In this document: piece by piece, positions 57,961 to 64,000 of the stretch
Layout: every line of letters starts with the position of its first letter
Position numbering within the stretch: the first letter of the stretch is position 1
Assembly: GCA_036873755.1 (NCBI GenBank)
Contig: JAVTVY010008156.1
Span: forward strand, 62,001 to 126,000
Length of the DNA: 64,000 bases
Source of the DNA: Hanleya hanleyi
Taxonomy: Eukaryota > Mollusca > Polyplacophora > Lepidopleurida > Hanleyidae
Direction of reading: 5' to 3'
Made by a program: the position numbers and the translations under genes
The notes under the pieces: model-generated
What the model was told of the DNA's origin: nothing
The model's input: the letters and a program-made list of their open reading frames with translations, nothing else
The model's database searches: none

Positions 57961-59984
57961 ATTATTAAAAGAAGAACAGACAGAAAATGGAGCATTTCAG
58001 ATTGAAATATTTAGAAGAACGATGGATATATAAAGTAGATGAAAAAAATAAAATCAAGTAGATGAATTTGCCAATAATTCGATTGTTTAAAGTGTCATAA
58101 TCTGCAAAGTCCCAATCGATTCCTGGTAAGAAAAACTTCACGATATTCTATATATAGGGGCCAGATATTCACACAAAGCTGTAGAATATCTATTACGACT
58201 TATTTCAGGCGCGGCGGAAGCAATTCAACATGGGGGGGGGGGCAAATCGGGGATGGGACGAGGAGGGGTTATCCCATCCCGCAAAGCGGGTGGTCCAGGG
58301 TCCTCCACCGGAAATTGAAAACATTTATCTTTTATTTTGCATACTCTGATAATTCCACAATTTCCGTTTTCCTAACTCTTTCACAGAGGCAAAAAATAAT
58401 CTTGCTTAATACTGGTGTTCAAATGAAACCATCTTCTCGTCAGTTTAAGACAAAGTCAATTTCTACCACCGCTGCAAGAAAGGTCACTTCATCGATGCGT
58501 GAGTTACTGCGTCAGTGCAAAGCTAAATTGTTTTTCTGCTAATTTTTCGGCCCAGTTCAACTCACTTTAGTCACAACTACTGAAGTGTTTACTACGTTGT
58601 GTAATAGCAATGATTAAGACCTTGATCTATCAGGAAGATAGCCTCTCAATCTTTTGCTCTTCCACCGAGAGCAATCTGTCAGTTTTGTAACAACTAATCG
58701 CGGCTCAAGACGCATAGCATCTCATTAAATATCTCATATTTTTTCAACTCTGTGACAGGGGAGATAACTGATTGAAATCGATGCTATCACAGTAAATCTT
58801 GACCGATTTAAAAAGTTTCCAAACTATAATTCATCAAAAAAACTAAATTGTACAGATATTTGTCTTGTTGCCACAATGTCACAATGCTCCAGCCCAGGGC
58901 ATGCAAAATAATTCGTTGTTGGTTTCCTGCGCTTTGGTCAGCATTCACCCATATTTCGAACGCTACAAGCGTACTCACATGATGCCAACGCCCACACCTG
59001 CCCCCATTTTTCCGCCTTCCGACGTTTAAATGTCTTGGGTCAGCACCCAAGCACGTTAGCATGCCAAATGACTTTCTTTGAGATTTCACACTTCGTCCAG
59101 TTGTACACATTTCTCTGTATTAGCATTTCTCTAAACTTCAGCTGTTGCCATAGAAATTGCAAGGCCACTAATTTTTGTCTAACTTCTGTCGTTGATCAGT
59201 TGTTTATTTTTTCTGACCATGATGTCTTTAAAGCTTACTGAAGTAGCCAGCAAGTATCGTGCCTTCAAACTGATGTTTATAGTTCATTGAAGCTCGTTGT
59301 GAAATACATATGTTCCCCGAGCAGACGTTGCAAATATCGTTCCGCTCTCGCTGGACAGGTTCCGGTTCTGGGTGTATGCAGACTCCAGTTTTCAACACTC
59401 TCGCAGTCGCGTCTTTTCTCGTGAACTCGGCGTTCGTTACTATTTTAATGTGCACTCATACTGTATGGAATATATTTTCAGAGGAGATATGCGTCGAAGC
59501 AACAACAATAGTATTTCAATTTTTGTCGTCTTGTGACCTTGACCGGATCCTGTCCAGTGCAATGTATTATGGGAGACTCCTGCTCCCCGAATTGATCAGC
59601 TGCTAACATTGGTTCTGTTCGTCTGATCATACATTCATTATTCAATAATATGAAATAGGCAAAGCCTAGAAACGAACGAAGTATACTTCTTTTGTTCGCT
59701 TCTGACTTTGCCTTTTTCGTATCATTTTTTTTTTTTTTTTTGCAAACCATATATAGCTCTTTATAGTCACTGTTATATTACGGAATCTTAGAAGTGACAT
59801 TGAAAATTATATACATAGGCGCAGCCTAGTGAGAGTTCTTTTCATTTTCCTGATCGTTTGTGGCTTGGTGATTTCTGATGAAATACTGGCAACCCAAAAG
59901 TTCCTGAATTGCTGTGGTTGTGGATGATACTTGAATATTTGATCAATCGGGAACCGTATTGTTCTTTATCTGACATAGCAAATT
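57961..59984. other. Interval without recognisable gene
   Basis: Several short frames (58315-58542, 58808-59110, 59310-59606) have no domain or motif I recognise. No GH3 terminal exon was found here. Confidence 0.35.
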
Positions 59985-59986
59985 TA

Positions 59987-60439
59987 TGGCAAGCCAAAGT
60001 GCTTTTTATTCAAGAATTTTCCGATATTTGATATCGGAATTAAAATTTCCGATATCGGAAATTCATGTCCTTCAATTTCCGTTATCGGAAATTGCAATTC
60101 CCGATATTGGAAAAATTTCCAATATCAGAAATTGAATTTTCGATATCGGAAATTCATGTCCTTCAATTTCCGTTATCGGAAATTGCAATTTCCGATATCG
60201 GAAATTCGGAGACGATACTCGATGAAATTCAATTTCCGATATCGGAAATTGTCACTGAATTTCCGATATCGGAAACAGTTTTCATAAAGCTTCCAGAGCT
60301 TTCATTTCCGATATGGGAAATTCTAATTATTTCCGATATCGGGAATTGCAATTTCCGATACCGGAAATTAGATTTTCCGATATCAGGAATTCAATTTCCG
60401 ATATCGGAAATTCTGAATAAAAAGCACTTTGGCTTGCCA
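59987..60439. mobile_element. TA-flanked MITE filled with GATATC palindromes
   Basis: TA occurs at 59985-59986 and 60440-60441. The ends are inverted (TGGCAAGCCAAAGTGC and GCACTTTGGCTTGCCA). The interior is more than a dozen copies of the palindrome ATTTCCGATATCGGAAAT at irregular spacing. The TA duplication suggests a Tc1/mariner-type helper. The frame at 60065-60616 is a by-product. Confidence 0.75.
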
Positions 60440-60804
60440 TACAGACTACCTATATGTTTCACACATTTCAAGGTCCCGAAAATATGGATTATTTTCAGTA
60501 TAATCAAACACATTCGATCAGAATTGATACTCTGGATCGGATCTGGGATAAAGTATGTTGATAGAATATATAACCCACAAAATATTGGGATGCTTCTTCA
60601 TTATAAATTAATTTAAGGATTTAAACTGATAGAATTATTTTAATTTTATCCTTGAATGAAAAATTAAGAATGGCAAACTATTCGAAGAGAGATATTACTA
60701 TAATGGACAAAAATATTGCGATGTTTATCAAATAGTTATATATAATCAAATTAATGTAAACAAATGAAAAACAAGACATAATGGTGATTGATAGTTTATG
60801 AAGC

Positions 60805-61718
60805 CAGGACATTCCACCCTGAGGACATTTACCTTTGTAGACATTTCCCTAGATATTTCCTCCTTCAAACATTTCCCTCTGTGGACATTTCCCCCCCTCC
60901 CCCCCCACCTCTTTTTTTCTTTTTTTTGTACTATAACTACAAATGTGTAACACACTGAAATATTTTAAGATATACTGTTAACAAGATTTGTTTGATTCAG
61001 TAAAATATTGTAATAGTTACATGTATCTTGGATTTTGCCTTGAATTACTTTTTCTTCAACAGGGCACTATTTTGACATGCATAATTCATGTTTTTACTAC
61101 TACCATGGTTTCATTGAAGACAAAACAGACATTACTGGGTGATATTTTGTAGAGAATATGATAATATTCACATTGTTTTTAAAATTCAAATAATTAGTTC
61201 AATCGGCATGTTTGTTACTTAATTTCTGTACTAGTTAGAAGCTATTGTTCAGTTTGTTATTTTCAAGGTTCTGTGTGGAACCTGACTGAAAGATATAATA
61301 ACATAAATATTTAGTGACTGTGTGTATCAAGTCTCTTAGATACAATGGCGGTAACAGAGGCTTCAAACAAGCATAAGATTGACTGTTCTGTCAATTACAG
61401 TGCCATCGCCACCCGCACAACAGAAGATTTGAGATGAATTTCTACAACTTAGAAAAGTGAAAGATTCTGTTCAAAAAAGTGTTGAAATAAGAACTGGACC
61501 ATTCTTTTTAGAATTTCTTTCATTTAATTCTGTGTTAAAATTAGGCTCTTCAGGGGAAATTTGTTTTTGACAATATTTCAATTTTTGTTAAACATTTGGA
61601 CGAAGTCATAGTACAAAAATATATAGGAAGGGGAAAATGCATGTCCACGGGGGGAAATATCGAAAAATGTCCAGGGAGAAATTGATGTCCACCGGGGGAA
61701 ATGTCTTTGCATCGCTAT
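60805..61718. mobile_element. Possible MITE with GGACATTTCC subterminal repeats
   Basis: GACATTTCCC-type units (GTGGACATTTCCCCC) are repeated at the left (60807-60900); GGGGAAATGTC and ATGTCCACCGGGGG occur inverted at the right (61630-61712). The ~700 bp between is AT-rich and non-coding. Exact ends and target duplication are unclear. Confidence 0.4.
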
Positions 61719-61856
61719 GTACAATCCACGATATAAGTTAAATTGGTGTCTAAAAATGAGGAATCTGACTCTTCAAAGCTATTCATGAATTTACACCTCA
61801 GAAGTGCACGGATCTAAACACAATAAAATCTGCAATAAACTATAGCTTGATGTTTG
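61719..61856. other. Non-coding interval
   Basis: Nothing recognised. Confidence 0.4.
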
Positions 61857-61960
61857 TCAAGATTCAAGATTCAACTTTATTGTACGAACATTCCAGTAGG
61901 GTAGAGTACATAACAGAATAATAAAATCAAATTAATACAGAACAGACACATTGATATATA
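61857..61960 (-). mobile_element. LINE-type 3' tail, minus strand
   Basis: The plus strand reads TCAAGATTCAAGATTCAACT + TTATTGTAC; its reverse complement, GTACAATAAAGTTGAATCTT + GAATCTTGA, is the kind of tail with TTGAATC repeats found at the 3' ends of CR1-like LINEs. No coding part remains. Confidence 0.5.
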
Positions 61961-62228
61961 TACATACTGCATGATAAGACATCAAGGGCAGTTATGGCGG
62001 GTTCCGGTCTATACAGTTTAACTTGGATTTACCCTCATGTACCATTTGTGTGTTTGTTTTATGAACTTTACACTTGCAGCTTGGTTGTCCGTACCTAGAT
62101 CTAGGCCATAATCTGGCGGTTCAGACAATCCCAGTATCACAGTTTACTTGGAAATGATTTCTTACATGTTATAATTAAAATCCCCTATTGATAATCAACT
62201 TGCTGTGACCCCCTTCCCGCCCCATTTT

Positions 62229-62320
62229 TACCTGCGGCACGCAGGTCTACGGGAGGCTCGCGTTGTTGTTCTTGTTACCTGCGGCACGCAGGTCTACGGG
62301 AGGCTCGCGTTGTTGTTGTT
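62229..62320 (+). repeat. 46-bp tandem duplication
   Basis: TTACCTGCGGCACGCAGGTC + TACGGGAGGCTCGCG occurs twice; it contains the palindrome ACCTGCGGCACGCAGGT and is followed by GTT/CTT-rich sequence. Confidence 0.85.
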
Positions 62321-62502
62321 GTTCTTCTTGTTCTTGTGACTTTTTGAAATGCGCATGCGCTAAGAGAGTGTGATCTCTGCCACACTTTTCTTTTCAACCT
62401 CCGATCTCACATGACAACACTGTCTTCAAGCGCGTTTGAATTCATTTGCAACTATATTCGGTGGAATGAATTATTGCTTCGTTAATTATTATATATGAGA
62501 AT

Positions 62503-62948
62503 AGTGTGAATAACGTCAAAGGACCTACGAAGTAGGGTAGGCATTAGGACTCCGAACCGACACGCACTGAACTCTTGGACCCCCAGTTGAAATCCTGCCA
62601 ATATTAAGATGGGCACGGCCCAAGTTAGAATCACCAGTGATTTTAATCAAAAATCAACAGAAATTTTCATCAAAAGTAGGTCCACTCGAAACATGCTGGC
62701 AACAGTCCCCTAATGCACCTTCATGCCCAGTGTGAATAACGTCACAGGACATAAGAAGTAGGGTAGGCATTAGGACTCCGACGGACGCTGAACTCTTGGA
62801 CCCCCAGTTGAAATCCTGCCTATATTAAGATGGGCACGGCTCAAGTTAGATTCACCAGTGATTTTAATCAAAAATCACCTGAAATTTTCATCAAAAGTAG
62901 GTCAGCTCGAAACATGCTGGTAACAGTCCCCTGATGCACTTTAATGCC
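62503..62948 (+). repeat. ~226-bp tandem duplication
   Basis: Unit 1 62503-62728 and unit 2 62729-62948 share AGTGTGAATAACGTCA, TAGGGTAGGCATTAGGACTC, TTAAGATGGGCACGG and GAAACATGCTGG with a few changes. No coding frame. Confidence 0.85.
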
Positions 62949-63039
62949 AAAAATCAAGGTTCTAATATCAACGGTAACACTCAGATATAACATATCTCTC
63001 AGATATAACATATATATAAATATTTATATTCATGTCACT

Positions 63040-63127
63040 GTTCCATCGTTTCTCTAGTTGTATTCCTCTCAAAATTTTGTACTCTGCCTTTGACTGGTGT
63101 TTGTACAATAAAATCTTGAATCTTGAA
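63040..63127 (+). mobile_element. LINE-type 3' tail, plus strand
   Basis: Ends GTACAATAAAATCTTGAATC + TTGAA, the same tail type as at 61857 on the opposite strand. Upstream coding sequence is not recognisable. Confidence 0.5.
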
Positions 63128-64000
63128 TGCTTATTTTGCCGACGAAAGGATTCAGATGGACTCACTCGATCATTACCGGACAATTTCAAATGGTAGCCCA
63201 CTTCGAAGAGACAGAAATGACTATGTGGTATTTAATGATTTGGATACCCCTGTACGCGAACAATACCTCGCAGTCGTGCAGTTATATTGTGCACTTTCGG
63301 TTGTATGACATTTGGCAAATAGCTATTTTGAATGATTCTCTTTCAGAACACAGCCTCTCTATCCTCATTCTCGCAAGCCAGGGCCTTGATTCGCTGGTAT
63401 TGATGATCCCGACTTCTTCCGCACTCAGAATCTCTTTGGAATAGAATTAATCACTTCCGTAAATTCAATACTTATGCGTATCAGCAGACAATGCGCAGAA
63501 ACATATTACATTTGACATCATTCTCTGCTAGAATTTACTGGTTCTATACAAAATTTACGTTACTTTGTCAATCGGTTGACGTCATATATAGCAGATACTG
63601 GCCATAAAAACGATGTTGACCTCGTGGCCAAAAGCTAGGGCCTTTGTTTTCCTGGAGGGGTTTTCGAGTTTGATTTCGATACTTAGATACCTTTCGAATT
63701 GACTTTAACTTGGCAGTCATTTTCGCGAATGCAACAATTTGATGTATCAAAAGATAATAACGAGAATTCGACATCATTCTCTTACACACAGACCTTGTTT
63801 AGTGAACTAGCCCCGAAACTTCGCACTTGAATCACCTTCGGAATGACAAACATATTCGCAAATTGAGTATAGGAAGATATCCATAGATACTGACTAGAAA
63901 TGTTTCTTGTTTGCAGAATTTGATTTTAAAGAAAAGAAATTAATAAAATTAGCAACCTTCGAAAAGGCTTGGCCGAACATGTCAGATGAGATGATATTTC
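63128..64000. other. Interval without recognisable gene
   Basis: Short frames only (63123-63444, 63568-63789), none with a motif I recognise. Confidence 0.35.

Noticed and set aside
58315..58542. Terminal GH3 exon of copy 3
   Set aside because: A plausible acceptor precedes it, but the translation has no resemblance to the GH3 C-terminus.
60065..60616. 183-codon ORF
   Set aside because: It mostly reads through the ATTTCCGATATCGGAAAT palindromes of a MITE.

Overview
This window looks like a repeat-dense piece of an invertebrate animal genome. The evidence is spliced gene remnants with GT/AG boundaries, a Ty3/gypsy retroelement with an envelope-like ORF, tRNA-derived SINEs, TATA-box promoters and many DNA transposons. 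The SINE tail at 42226-42390, ending in GCGACGTTAAACCC plus ACTC repeats, is of a kind I associate with molluscs and related lophotrochozoans. The species cannot be named from the sequence.

Layout. 1-10.7 kb: truncated copies of an unusual reverse-transcriptase element, a 1.3 kb foldback, a truncated LINE, and a 5'-truncated gypsy element with pol and an env-like ORF. 11.95-15.3 kb: a four-exon GH3-domain (GHDC/JAR1-like) pseudogene. 15.4-24.8 kb: inverted-arm element B, into which an RT element (TSD GGA) and a PIF/Harbinger-like element (TSD TAA) are inserted. 24.8-25.8 kb: one end of a relative of B plus an array of CG-rich palindromes. 28.7-41.8 kb: a tandem duplication of an original ~5.1 kb unit carrying further broken GH3 copies. 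The first unit is split by a 2.9 kb PIF/Harbinger-like element (TSD TTA). Each unit ends in a satellite, a SINE and an 18-bp array. 43.6-44.15 kb: last visible GH3 exons of copy 3. 44.17-57.15 kb: element A, a ~13 kb near-perfect palindrome (arms ~6.4 kb, loop 128 bp) inserted in the intron after GH3 exon 4. 57.3-64 kb: more MITEs, LINE tails and tandem duplications, with no recognisable gene.

The standout is element A. Each arm carries two paralogous three-finger C2H2 genes, both transcribed outward from the centre, behind almost the same TATA-box promoter with a MEF2-type motif. The outer arm is made of ~176-bp modules with paired CRE motifs and NRF1-type palindromes, plus a minisatellite built on a YY1-like motif. 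Three of the four ORFs are intact; the fourth has a one-base frameshift. Element B shares module sequence with A but has no gene, so the two may be members of one family of giant foldback elements. No transposase is visible in either.

None of the GH3 copies is intact. They serve mainly as a dated scaffold: comparing paralogous introns and exons gives empty sites, and hence boundaries, for several insertions.
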